This document shows, in pieces, positions 1-6,776 of a DNA stretch of 10,586 bases (positions are counted from its first letter, which is position 1; every line of letters begins with the position of its first letter). The translations under genes were made by a program, and so were the position numbers. The notes beneath the pieces were generated by a model. It saw only the letters and a list, made by a program, of their open reading frames with translations, made no database searches and was not told where the DNA came from. Source of the DNA: Promicromonosporaceae bacterium (GTDB taxonomy: Bacteria > Actinomycetota > Actinomycetes > Actinomycetales > Cellulomonadaceae); contig WQZL01000078.1 in NCBI GenBank assembly GCA_009780755.1, positions 1-10,586 on the forward strand, in the 5' to 3' direction.

Positions 1-605
1 AGGTAGCACTCGGTGCGGCGGTCATGTCTGTGGGCGGGCATGGTGTTCCACATTGAACCTGGCGCGAGGATGGTCACCCCCATTACCACCTGGCAGGATT
101 GCACGCCACCGGCGTGAATTAGCTGATGGATGGTGCGTTCGTTGCTGGTGACCTGATCGCCTAGCTCCAGTACATTGCCTTCCCCCGACAGCACGCGTGT
201 GGTCGGATGCGTGGTGTGCGCGGTGGCGGAGAACAGGTAGAACTGGGCGGCGCCACCGGCATCGGCGAAGATGACCTCACGGGTACCGCGACCGATGTAT
301 AGGCAAGCACCCGTCGGCATCTCGTAGGCCACCCCGTCGGCCGTAATGACACCTACGCCGCCGATATTCACGATGCCGATCTCCCGGCCCGCTAGAAAAT
401 AGTCGGTGCGGAGTTCGGCGTAGGTGGGCAAGGTGAGCGCCTGGCCAGCGGGCATGACGCCGCCAAGCACGATGCGGTCATGGTGGGTGTAGGTCAGGTT
501 GATCTCGCCGGGAACGAACAGGTTTCCCACGAGGTATCGCTGGCGCAGTTCGGCGGTGTCCAGACCGGGGATTTGCTCGGGGCTGGTGGCGTAACGCTGG
601 TCCAT
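1..605 (-). CDS. kduI: 5-dehydro-4-deoxy-D-glucuronate isomerase KduI (3' end outside window)
   Basis: KduI isomerises 4-deoxy-L-threo-5-hexosulose uronate to 3-deoxy-D-glycero-2,5-hexodiulosonate in the cytoplasm, the step after release of an unsaturated uronate. The 201 residues visible align along their length with what I recall of E. coli KduI: YLVGNLFVPGEINLTYTHHDRIVLGG near residues 24-49, YFLAGREIGIVNIGG (69-83), TSNERTIHQ (153-161) and GVTILAPGSMWNTMP (176-190). The metal-binding cupin motif HxHxxxxE is present as H192, H194 and E199, matching the zinc ligands known in the E. coli enzyme; the last histidine ligand would lie beyond the edge. About 75 C-terminal residues are missing only because the window ends. 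The ATG at 605 has an AAAGGAC site 5 nt upstream (611-617). It follows kduD by 32 bp and is the last operon gene visible. Confidence 0.96.
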   Translation of the reverse strand, partial: MDQRYATSPEQIPGLDTAELRQRYLVGNLFVPGEINLTYTHHDRIVLGGVMPAGQALTLPTYAELRTDYFLAGREIGIVNIGGVGVITADGVAYEMPTGACLYIGRGTREVIFADAGGAAQFYLFSATAHTTHPTTRVLSGEGNVLELGDQVTSNERTIHQLIHAGGVQSCQVVMGVTILAPGSMWNTMPAHRHDRRTECY

Positions 606-637
606 TTTGGGTCCTTTGGTCTTTTCGAGATGGCGGG

Positions 638-1402
638 TTACCGGACGAGCCAGCCGCCATCTACGGGGATGATGGCGCCGTTTAAGTAGTCGGAGGCGGC
701 TGAGGCGAGAAAGACGAAGGCGCCCTTTAGGTCCTCTGGCGTGCCCCACCGTCCGGCTGGGATGCGTTCAAGGATCGACTTCTCCCTGGCGGCATCGGCG
801 CGGATGGGCGCGGTGTTGTCGGTGGCCATGTAGCCGGGGGCAATCGCGTTGGTGTTGATGCCCTTGGCGGCCAGCTCGTTGGCGAATGCTTTGGTTATCC
901 CCGCGACGGCGTGCTTGGAGGCGGCGTAGCCGGGTACGAAGATGCCGCCCTGGAAGGAGAGCATTGAGGCGATGTTGATGATCTTGCCGGAACTCTGCCG
1001 GGTGAAGTAACGGCTCGCGGCTTGCGACAGATGAAAGACGGCGTCAAGGTTGATGGCCAGCACATCGTCCCAATCCTGGGCGGTATGTTCTAGCAGAGGG
1101 GCGCGGCGGATGATGCCGGCGTTGTTCACCAGGATGTCGATGCGGCCCAGGTCTGCCACCACGGTGTCTACGGTGGCGGCTAGCTCCTTGGCCGTGGCGG
1201 CGATCAAGTCTTGCTCGATCACGATAGCCCGGCGACCGAGCGCTTCGATGGCCGCCTTGGTTTCGGCGGGGTTCACATAGTCGAGCAGGGCCACATCGGC
1301 TCCGGCCTCGGCCAGCGCGAGAGCTGCGCCCTGGCCTAGCCCGCGCAATGCCCCGGTTACCAGGGCCACCTTTCCGCAAAGGTTAAACGCTTCGAGAATC
1401 AT
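638..1402 (-). CDS. kduD: 2-dehydro-3-deoxy-D-gluconate 5-dehydrogenase KduD
   Basis: This cytoplasmic short-chain dehydrogenase/reductase, 254 aa (E. coli KduD is 253), reduces 3-deoxy-D-glycero-2,5-hexodiulosonate to 2-keto-3-deoxygluconate with NAD(P)H. Visible SDR signatures are the Rossmann motif TGALRGLG (16-23), DILVNNAG (89-96), the catalytic serine in INIASMLSFQGG (S146), YAASK (Y159, K163), and the C-terminal PVDGGWLVR. The stretches GKIINIASMLSFQGG, NAIAPGYMAT and ERIPAGRWG are KduD-like rather than generic SDR. The adjacent kduI makes this assignment much safer than for an isolated SDR, although 2-deoxygluconate dehydrogenases are close relatives. The ATG at 1402 has a slightly distant AAGGAAAG site (1413-1420). 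It sits 33 bp after the GH88 gene and 32 bp before kduI. Confidence 0.95.
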   Translation of the reverse strand: MILEAFNLCGKVALVTGALRGLGQGAALALAEAGADVALLDYVNPAETKAAIEALGRRAIVIEQDLIAATAKELAATVDTVVADLGRIDILVNNAGIIRRAPLLEHTAQDWDDVLAINLDAVFHLSQAASRYFTRQSSGKIINIASMLSFQGGIFVPGYAASKHAVAGITKAFANELAAKGINTNAIAPGYMATDNTAPIRADAAREKSILERIPAGRWGTPEDLKGAFVFLASAASDYLNGAIIPVDGGWLVR

Positions 1403-1435
1403 TTTTTGCCTGCTTTCCTTGTTTGGGCGAGGGTC

Positions 1436-2590
1436 TCACCAGTATCGTCGCCAATCGGGGTTGATGTGCCGCATGAGGGCCTCTAGGTAGAAGTAGTCGC
1501 CCCAGAGGCAACCCTCGTCTACCCCCTTACCCTCGGGCTTGGAGTACACGGAGTGCAGCAGCAGCGCGTCGGAGGCGACACCCTTGCCCGTCGGCGTGTA
1601 GGCGATCAGACCGTGAATCATCTTTACCCCGGCCGCCTCGTAACGGGCCGCGCGGGCCGGGTCGGTCTCCACGCGAGCTAGCTGTTGGAGGCCGCAGGCC
1701 GCGATGGCCCCGGCGGAGGCGTCACGAGGTTCGTCATCGCCGTCGGTGAAGATCAGATCCCAAAACGGCACACCGTCTTTAGGTAGGTGGTTCAGGAAGT
1801 AGTCGGCACAACGGCGGGCGACCACCAGAAGCTCCTCATCGCCAACGGCGTCATAATTTAGGGCGAAGCCGTAGATGCCCCACGCCTGGCCGCGCGCCCA
1901 GCAGGAATCGTCGGCCGCGCCCTGGGCGGTGCCGCCGCGCAACGGCTCGCCGGTTTCGGCATCCCAGTAGAAGGTGTGGAAGGTGGTGTCGTCAGCGCGG
2001 ATGATGTGTTTGGCCAACTGCGCGGTGTGGCGACGCACGGCCTCGGCGTATTTTGGGTTGCCGGTCTGCTCGGTGGCCCAGCTGAGCAGGGGCATATTCA
2101 TCAGGGAGTCGATGATGCTGCGGCCCCGCTGCGAGGGGTCGGCGAGCGCCCCCCACGCCTGAATGACACCTGCGGGTTCCAAAAACCGCTCCATCAGCGC
2201 ATCGGCTGCGGCCAGCGCCGCCGCCCGCGCGCTCTCCTCACCCAAGAGCCGCCACGGCACCACCGAGGCCAGCGTGTAGAGGAAGCCGAGGTCGTGCGTG
2301 TGCAGATCCTCGCGGTTGTGTACGCGGCGGGCGAAATCTTCGGCGTGAGCTAGCGCAGCGGTTTTGAATACCTCATCGCCGGTTTGTTCGTAGGCGAGCC
2401 ACTGCATACCGGGCACAAAACTGGTGGTCCAGCCCTGGTTTGCCCCCACCGGAAACTCCTCGAACACGGGGCGGGAGGGGTAACGCTCCCCGCGCGTGCA
2501 ATCGTCGGGATAGGCCGCCGCGAAGGCGGGAATGTTGCGGCGAGTGATTTCGGCCGCCTCGTCGAATGCCTGTTTCAGCACGTTAGACAT
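1436..2590 (-). CDS. ugl: Unsaturated glucuronyl hydrolase, GH88
   Basis: GH88 enzymes hydrate the 4,5 double bond of the unsaturated uronate at the non-reducing end of lyase products, which breaks the glycosidic bond. The 384-aa protein resembles Bacillus UGL (about 377 aa) throughout: WTTSFVPGMQWLAYEQTGDE (54-73), HTHDLGFLY (97-105), SIIDSLMNMPLL (158-169), FHTFYWD (204-210), SCWARGQAWGIYGFALN (229-245) and LWGDYFYLEALMR (362-374). The presumed catalytic aspartates are D100 and D161, spaced 61 residues as in the characterised GH88 pair D88/D149, and unlike my recollection of GH105 (55). There is no signal peptide, so it acts in the cytoplasm after import. The start is the ATG at 2590, with AAAGGAG 5 nt upstream (2596-2602). 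The frame stays open to 3289, but that extension only shadows the DUF624 gene. Substrate is probably glycosaminoglycan-type disaccharides; pectic or other uronides are not excluded. Confidence 0.94.
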   Translation of the reverse strand: MSNVLKQAFDEAAEITRRNIPAFAAAYPDDCTRGERYPSRPVFEEFPVGANQGWTTSFVPGMQWLAYEQTGDEVFKTAALAHAEDFARRVHNREDLHTHDLGFLYTLASVVPWRLLGEESARAAALAAADALMERFLEPAGVIQAWGALADPSQRGRSIIDSLMNMPLLSWATEQTGNPKYAEAVRRHTAQLAKHIIRADDTTFHTFYWDAETGEPLRGGTAQGAADDSCWARGQAWGIYGFALNYDAVGDEELLVVARRCADYFLNHLPKDGVPFWDLIFTDGDDEPRDASAGAIAACGLQQLARVETDPARAARYEAAGVKMIHGLIAYTPTGKGVASDALLLHSVYSKPEGKGVDEGCLWGDYFYLEALMRHINPDWRRYW

Positions 2591-2652
2591 GAGAACTCCT
2601 TTGGACAAGCTGTTGAGTGGTACGCAAACGTCAGGGGTAACCAAAAGGGCGA

Positions 2653-3384
2653 TCACGCAGGCATCGGCTCCACCGGAAGCACCGGATGCAGGGCGAAGCG
2701 GCACAAACCCCAGGTGGCATAAAGCAGCGGAGAGGTCGCGAAGCCAAGCCCAATGGCGGGCTGAGTCAGAATTAGTTGCCCCAATAATCCAAGAACAAAC
2801 AGCGCCGGTAGGGTGAAATACCAGCGGCGTAATCCCAGCAGCAGCCCCGCCGGTAGCAGTTCGCTCAGCCTTAGCTCGGGCCGGGCCGCTCGCAGCACGA
2901 GGGCGTGGAGGGTCGCGATTAGCACCACGGTGGTGAGTACCACCTGAATCGGGATCACCATCGCGCCGAGCGCCTCGCCCATCAGCCATATCGTGTTCAG
3001 CGTGGCGATTGTGACCACCACGCAGACGCCGAATCCCATAGCCCAGAACTTCGGCAGGTGCCGACGCCATGCCGTAAAGAAGGTGCGCATTGCCTTGGTG
3101 GTCGGGTCTTCGCTGAACGCGCCGAACATCGTGAAGGTGGCCAGCAAGGCGGGTGCGAGCAGCGGAATCGCCAGGGTGAGCAGCGGCCAGGAGGCCAACG
3201 GATCCGGCAGCAAGATGAGTACCACGAGCGGGAGATTCACCAGCACGAAGGCCATGTTGATGACCAGCCCCACATAAACGGTGCCCCACACCATCTCGTA
3301 CATTTCATGGTTAAAGATTCTGCGCCGGGAGGTGCCGCCAGGCCGTCGGATCGGCTGGCCGGAAGGGGAGGTTCTAGTGGTCAT
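2653..3384 (-). CDS. DUF624 (YesL-like) membrane protein
   Basis: This 243-aa integral membrane protein has a DUF624/YesL-like layout. A short basic N-terminus is followed by IFNHEMYEMVWGTVYVGLVINMAF. Five to six hydrophobic spans lie at about 33-60, 64-90, 112-136, 139-165, 186-207 and possibly 210-230, and a cytoplasmic-loop signature TKAMRTFFTAWRRHLPKFW is at 96-114. DUF624 proteins repeatedly accompany CUT1 oligosaccharide importers and GH88/GH105 hydrolases in Gram-positives, but to my knowledge their biochemical role is unknown; an accessory role in transport is the usual guess. The gene starts 3 nt after the second permease stop, so translational coupling is likely. The start is the ATG at 3384. 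A 62-bp gap with no evident structure separates it from the GH88 gene. Confidence 0.85.
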   Translation of the reverse strand: MTTRTSPSGQPIRRPGGTSRRRIFNHEMYEMVWGTVYVGLVINMAFVLVNLPLVVLILLPDPLASWPLLTLAIPLLAPALLATFTMFGAFSEDPTTKAMRTFFTAWRRHLPKFWAMGFGVCVVVTIATLNTIWLMGEALGAMVIPIQVVLTTVVLIATLHALVLRAARPELRLSELLPAGLLLGLRRWYFTLPALFVLGLLGQLILTQPAIGLGFATSPLLYATWGLCRFALHPVLPVEPMPA

Positions 3385-3387
3385 CGA

Positions 3388-4230
3388 TCAACCCTTTACC
3401 CCGGTGGTGGCGATGCCTTCGACAAAGTATTTCTGTCCGGCGAAGAACAGCACCGCGATGGGCAGCACCGAAAGTACCGCGCCGGTCATAATCATCGCGT
3501 GTTCGGCCGAGAATTGTTGAATGAATGTGCGCAGGCCAATCTGAATCGTCCACAACGACCGGTCACGCAGGTAGAGCATCGGGCCAAGGAAGTCGTTCCA
3601 AGCCGAAACGAAGGTCAGCAACGTCAGCGAGGCGATGGCGGGCACGGATAGCGGCAACATGATGCGTCGCCAGATGCCGTATTCACTTAACCCATCGATC
3701 CGGGCCGCCTCATTAAGCGAGGTTGGGATCGACTCGAAGTAGCTTTTCATCAGGAATACGCCAAAGGCACCAAAGGCTTGTAGGGCGATGATCGCCCAAC
3801 GCGTATTGCCCAGGCCCATGTTGTTTAGCATCACGAACTGCGGAATCATGTATGACTGCCACGGCACAGCGATGGTGCCAACGTAAGCCAAGAACAGCAC
3901 ATCGCGACCAGGGAACCGCATCCGGGCAAAGCCATAGGCGGCGAACGAGCCGGTGAATACCTGTAGGAAAGTCACCACCACCGAGATAATCAAGGTGTTC
4001 TTGATCCAGATTGGCATATCGGTGCGGGTGAAGATGCTCACGTAGTTCTCGAAAACCCAGGGATCCGGGATCCACTGGATCGGCATGGTGAACACATCGT
4101 TGTTGTGCTTCAGCGAGGAGATAATCATCCACGCGAAGGGCAGCAACAGCCCCACGGAGGCCAGCGCGACCGCGACGTAGGCGAAGGTACGCAGCGAAAC
4201 CGTCTTGAGTTTGGTGTCGCCAACAGTCAT
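3388..4230 (-). CDS. ABC sugar importer permease, MalG-type (CUT1)
   Basis: This is the second transmembrane subunit of a carbohydrate ABC importer, 280 aa, the usual length for MalG/LacG-type permeases. The N-terminal span is at about 16-38. The periplasmic-side segment VFENYVSIFTRT (59-70) is typical of the family. The ATPase-coupling EAA loop is clear as EAARIDGLSEYGIWRRIMLPLSVPA (174-198), and the C-terminus FVEGIATTGVKG is the classic MalG-like ending. It is separated from the MalF-type gene upstream by only 3 nt and from DUF624 downstream by 3 nt, so the three genes form a tightly coupled block. Substrate is inferred from context as an unsaturated uronic-acid oligosaccharide; the sequence itself shows only the transporter class. 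Confidence 0.95.
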   Translation of the reverse strand: MTVGDTKLKTVSLRTFAYVAVALASVGLLLPFAWMIISSLKHNNDVFTMPIQWIPDPWVFENYVSIFTRTDMPIWIKNTLIISVVVTFLQVFTGSFAAYGFARMRFPGRDVLFLAYVGTIAVPWQSYMIPQFVMLNNMGLGNTRWAIIALQAFGAFGVFLMKSYFESIPTSLNEAARIDGLSEYGIWRRIMLPLSVPAIASLTLLTFVSAWNDFLGPMLYLRDRSLWTIQIGLRTFIQQFSAEHAMIMTGAVLSVLPIAVLFFAGQKYFVEGIATTGVKG

Positions 4231-4233
4231 GAC

Positions 4234-5184
4234 TCACGCCTCCCGTCGCTTGTTCACCACGAATTGGATGATGGTGACCACCATGCTCATTGCGAAAAGC
4301 ACCACGGACACCGCGGCGGCGTAACCGAAGTTCGATGGCTGACGCACGAAGGCCAGCTGCCAGATGTACTGCGTCAGTACGAGCGTGGATTGACCGGGGC
4401 CGCCCTCGGTCATCACCAGCACCAGATCGAAAACCCGCAGCGCGTTGATGGTGCACATCACGGTGACGAAGAAGGTGACGGGGCGCAGGCAGGGCATGGT
4501 CACGTTGCGGAACCGCTGCCAGGCTCCCGCGCCATCCATGCGGGCGGCCTCGTGCAGTTCGGTGGGCACCGTCTGTAACCCGGCCAGGAATAGCAGCATG
4601 TAGTAGCCCATGAATCGCCAGGTCTGCACGATGAGGATGGCGGGCATGGACCAGTCCGTTGAGGTGGTCCAGCCAGGCGGGTTTTCGATGCCAAGCCACA
4701 TGAGGAACTGGTTGATTACGCCCAATTCGGGGCTGAACATCATGTTCCACACGGCCGCGATGGCCACGATGGAGGTGATGAAGGGGAAGAAGGCGACGGT
4801 GCGGAAAAGCGCCACGCCGCGCATCTTGCGGTTAAGCAGGATCGCCAGGCCCAGCGAGGCGGCCAACGTGAGAGGGATGTGTATCGCCGCGTAGAACAGC
4901 GTGTTCCGCATCGCCGTGTGGAAGCTCGAATCGTGGAACAGGCGGCCGTAGTTGTCTAATCCCATCCAGTTCGACTGGCCGAAGATGTTCCAGTTGGTCA
5001 AGGACATGTAGAACAGGGTGATGATCGGAATCATCGTCAGTACGGCAAAGCCGATGAAGTTCGGAAGGATGAAGGTCCACCCGATCAGTGTGTTTCGCAG
5101 CTTGAGCTTGGCGCCCGATCTGCGCTTTTGCGGCGGCAGGCTGTGTCCCATCTCTAGGCTGGCATCGACTGGCTGCGTCGCCAT
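4234..5184 (-). CDS. ABC sugar importer permease, MalF-type (CUT1)
   Basis: This is the first transmembrane subunit of the importer, 316 aa, with six predicted spans. The N-terminus follows the family pattern: a basic stretch, then NTLIGWTFILPNFIGFAVLTMIPIITLFYMSLTNWNIFG (31-69) and the segment MGLDNYGRLFHDSSF (74-88). The EAA loop is HEAARMDGAGAWQRFRNVTMPCLRP (211-235). The motif VFDLVLVMTEGGPGQSTLVLTQYIW (251-275) is highly characteristic of CUT1 MalF-like permeases. The start is the ATG at 5184 with GGAG about 7 nt upstream (5192-5195). It lies 116 bp after the binding-protein gene, a gap that carries a strong stem-loop, and 3 nt before its partner permease. No ATP-binding subunit is encoded nearby. 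Confidence 0.95.
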   Translation of the reverse strand: MATQPVDASLEMGHSLPPQKRRSGAKLKLRNTLIGWTFILPNFIGFAVLTMIPIITLFYMSLTNWNIFGQSNWMGLDNYGRLFHDSSFHTAMRNTLFYAAIHIPLTLAASLGLAILLNRKMRGVALFRTVAFFPFITSIVAIAAVWNMMFSPELGVINQFLMWLGIENPPGWTTSTDWSMPAILIVQTWRFMGYYMLLFLAGLQTVPTELHEAARMDGAGAWQRFRNVTMPCLRPVTFFVTVMCTINALRVFDLVLVMTEGGPGQSTLVLTQYIWQLAFVRQPSNFGYAAAVSVVLFAMSMVVTIIQFVVNKRREA

Positions 5185-5227
5185 GCGATTGCTCCGATCA
5201 TTTGGTCTGCGTCATTTACTAATGGGT

Positions 5228-5263
5228 TAGGTGGCCCCGCGGAGAGGAATGCGGGGCCACCTA
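5228..5263 (-). promoter_or_regulatory. Perfect 13-bp stem-loop between binding-protein and permease genes
   Basis: Arms 5228-5240 (TAGGTGGCCCCGC) and 5251-5263 (GCGGGGCCACCTA) are perfectly complementary around a 10-nt loop, giving a very stable GC-rich hairpin in the operon transcript. On the minus strand the hairpin is not followed by a T-run, so it is not a standard intrinsic terminator. A weaker inverted repeat (CCAGGG/CCCTGG, 5268-5273 and 5288-5293) lies just upstream in the transcript. The place, directly after a solute-binding-protein gene and before its permeases, is where many sugar operons carry hairpins that protect the binding-protein message or partly terminate transcription. 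The structure is seen directly; its role is inferred. Confidence 0.75.
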
Positions 5264-5300
5264 TTTTCCAGGGGAAGGGGCGAGCTACCCTGGGTTGGGC

Positions 5301-6689
5301 TTAGCCAAGTTCCTCAACGAAACGGCGCTCGGCGTTTTCGACGCCCCGTTCAATCGAGGTGGAACCAGACATGACCTCGGTGTGGAAGTCACCGAAGATC
5401 TGGGTGAGGATCGAGGAGCGCTCATCTGGCAGGTTCTCCAAGCCGACGGTGCGGGTACCCAGAGCAAACAGCGCCAGCTCGTCGTTGGGCATACCTGGCG
5501 CCGAGGTCAGCGCGGTCATGGCCGCGTCCGTCATCAGCGGGGCGGTCTGGCCGCGGTTTGCCAACACCATAGCGCCCTCAGGGCCAACCACCCAGGTCAG
5601 GAAGACGCGAGCGGCCGCAAGCTCGTCACCGGAGAGGTTCACGTTGATGCCAACGCCGGTGGGGCCACCGACCGTGGTCGGCACGTTGTTCAGGCCGGTG
5701 GTGGAGTTGTCGAACTGCGGCACGGGGGCCAGGCCCCAGCGGAAGTCGTCAACGTTCTGCTCGGGGTCGATGAGCTGAGCCATGAACCAGGTGCCCATGT
5801 AGGTCATCGCGACGCGCTGCTGACCAAACTCGGCTAGGTGGTGCAGGCTGCCGGTAGTGACGGCACCAAAATTCGGCTGCAACCGCTCGGCGTCGCGAGC
5901 CAGGGCACGCTCGTAGTAGGGGGCGAGCCAATTCATGTCGCCGCTCCACAGGTCAACGCGGGGCAGGGTTTGTACGTGGGCAAACGCGCTGACGGTGGAG
6001 GGCCAGTTGTGCTGGTAGGCCGGGGACACGCCCGTGTCCAGGGTGCCGGAGTCGCGCAGGGCGACGGCGGCGTCATGGTAGTCATCCCAGGTCCAGGTGC
6101 CATCGGGTAGGTCTACCCCGGCGGCCTCGAACATGTCGATGTTGTAGTACAGCACCCAGTGATCGGCCCGGAACGGGACACCCCAAGTGCCGTCTCCGAT
6201 GACGTAGACGTCGCGCATGGCGGTGTCGGGGTCGAGACCGGCAACGATGTCGGAGACGTCGTGTAGCTGCCCGGCGCCACCCCAGGTCACCGCGTCGGTG
6301 ATGTTACGGAGGGTAATCAGGTCAGGGGCGGTGCCCGCGGCGAGGTCGGCGGTCATGGCAACAATCCACTCGGCGTTCGGGTAGTCAACCAACTCGATGG
6401 TGATGTTGTCATGCTGCGCGTTGAACGCCTCGGTGAGATCCTGGAACTCGGTACCACGCGCCAGATCCCAGCCGGACCAGGTCAAGGTGACGGGATCGCC
6501 GGTGAAACCTTCGCTACCGTCTGAGTCGGGGTCAGGGTCGGGATCGACGGCAACGTCGGGATTGGGATCGGGAGTGGGGTCAACCGTCTCGGCGCCACCA
6601 CCGTTGTCATCGCCGTTACCGCAGGCGGTAAGGCCCGCTACGGCGAGGGCGGCAACAGCCAAAATGGCCAGTGTCTTTCTTGTCTGCAT
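5301..6689 (-). CDS. ABC importer sugar-binding lipoprotein (SBP family 1)
   Basis: This is the extracellular solute receptor of the importer, 462 aa. A basic start (MQTRK) and a hydrophobic segment lead to a lipobox, LTAC (20-23), with C23 as the lipidated cysteine. Next come a Gly/Asn/Asp stretch and an Asp-Pro-rich linker (about 37-57). The mature domain begins near GDPVTLTWSGWD (64-75) and shows the family pattern FQDLTEAFNAQHDNITIELV and MTADLAAGTAPDLITL, followed by WGVPFRADHWVLYYNIDMFEAAGVDLP and later RVAMTYMGTWFMAQ. The start is the ATG at 6689 with AAAGGAG 8 nt upstream (6698-6704). Inverted repeats lie in the spacers on both sides of the gene. Ligand is inferred from the operon as an unsaturated uronic-acid oligosaccharide; nothing in the sequence proves it. 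Confidence 0.94.
   Translation of the reverse strand: MQTRKTLAILAVAALAVAGLTACGNGDDNGGGAETVDPTPDPNPDVAVDPDPDPDSDGSEGFTGDPVTLTWSGWDLARGTEFQDLTEAFNAQHDNITIELVDYPNAEWIVAMTADLAAGTAPDLITLRNITDAVTWGGAGQLHDVSDIVAGLDPDTAMRDVYVIGDGTWGVPFRADHWVLYYNIDMFEAAGVDLPDGTWTWDDYHDAAVALRDSGTLDTGVSPAYQHNWPSTVSAFAHVQTLPRVDLWSGDMNWLAPYYERALARDAERLQPNFGAVTTGSLHHLAEFGQQRVAMTYMGTWFMAQLIDPEQNVDDFRWGLAPVPQFDNSTTGLNNVPTTVGGPTGVGINVNLSGDELAAARVFLTWVVGPEGAMVLANRGQTAPLMTDAAMTALTSAPGMPNDELALFALGTRTVGLENLPDERSSILTQIFGDFHTEVMSGSTSIERGVENAERRFVEELG
6519..6581 (-). repeat. Asp-Pro repeat linker coding segment in the binding lipoprotein
   Basis: Codons for about residues 37-57 encode alternating Asp and Pro with a few Thr, Asn, Val and Ser (DPTPDPNPDVAV, then DPDPDPDSD). 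The DNA is an imperfect short repeat of GGGTC/GGATC-like units as read on the plus strand. It lies between the lipidated cysteine and the folded domain, so it is probably an extended, acidic tether holding the receptor away from the membrane. Confidence 0.7.
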
Positions 6690-6712
6690 CTAATGCGCTC
6701 CTTTACGTTTCT

Positions 6713-6753
6713 CCAGTTAAGGGTCTAACTGGGTGGCGGTCAGATTGGCCGCC
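6713..6753 (-). promoter_or_regulatory. Two adjacent inverted repeats upstream of the binding-protein gene
   Basis: The 87-bp spacer between the DUF2264 and binding-protein genes holds two inverted repeats only 2 bp apart. The first is a perfect 7-bp repeat, CCAGTTA (6713-6719) and TAACTGG (6726-6732), around a 6-nt centre. The second has GGCGG (6735-6739) and CCGCC (6749-6753) around 9 nt. The first ends 8 bp upstream of the AAAGGAG ribosome binding site. They could fold as hairpins in the message or the 7-bp palindrome could be a protein site. I see no convincing sigma-70-type promoter or T-run here. Confidence 0.5.
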
Positions 6754-6776
6754 TGGTACTGAGTTGTATCTACGAG

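Noticed and set aside
2591..3289. N-terminal extension of the GH88 frame (617 aa if taken from 3289)
   Set aside because: The added part overlaps the DUF624 gene in another frame, reads as low-complexity Arg/Gly/Ala-rich sequence, and starts without a ribosome binding site. The ATG at 2590 has a strong AAAGGAG and begins the GH88 homology.
3713..4750. 345-aa minus-strand open frame across both permeases
   Set aside because: It overlaps the two clear permease genes in a different frame, has His/Arg-rich composition typical of an out-of-frame high-GC shadow, and shows no recognisable motif.
5228..5263. The 13-bp hairpin as an intrinsic terminator ending a binding-protein-only transcript
   Set aside because: No run of T follows it on the transcribed strand and the permease genes downstream have no clear promoter of their own, so read-through must be common. 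It is kept as a structured spacer instead.
5295..5837. 180-aa plus-strand open frame antisense to the binding-protein gene
   Set aside because: It lies wholly antisense to well-supported coding sequence, begins without a good ribosome binding site and resembles nothing recognisable. It is explained by codon bias on the other strand.
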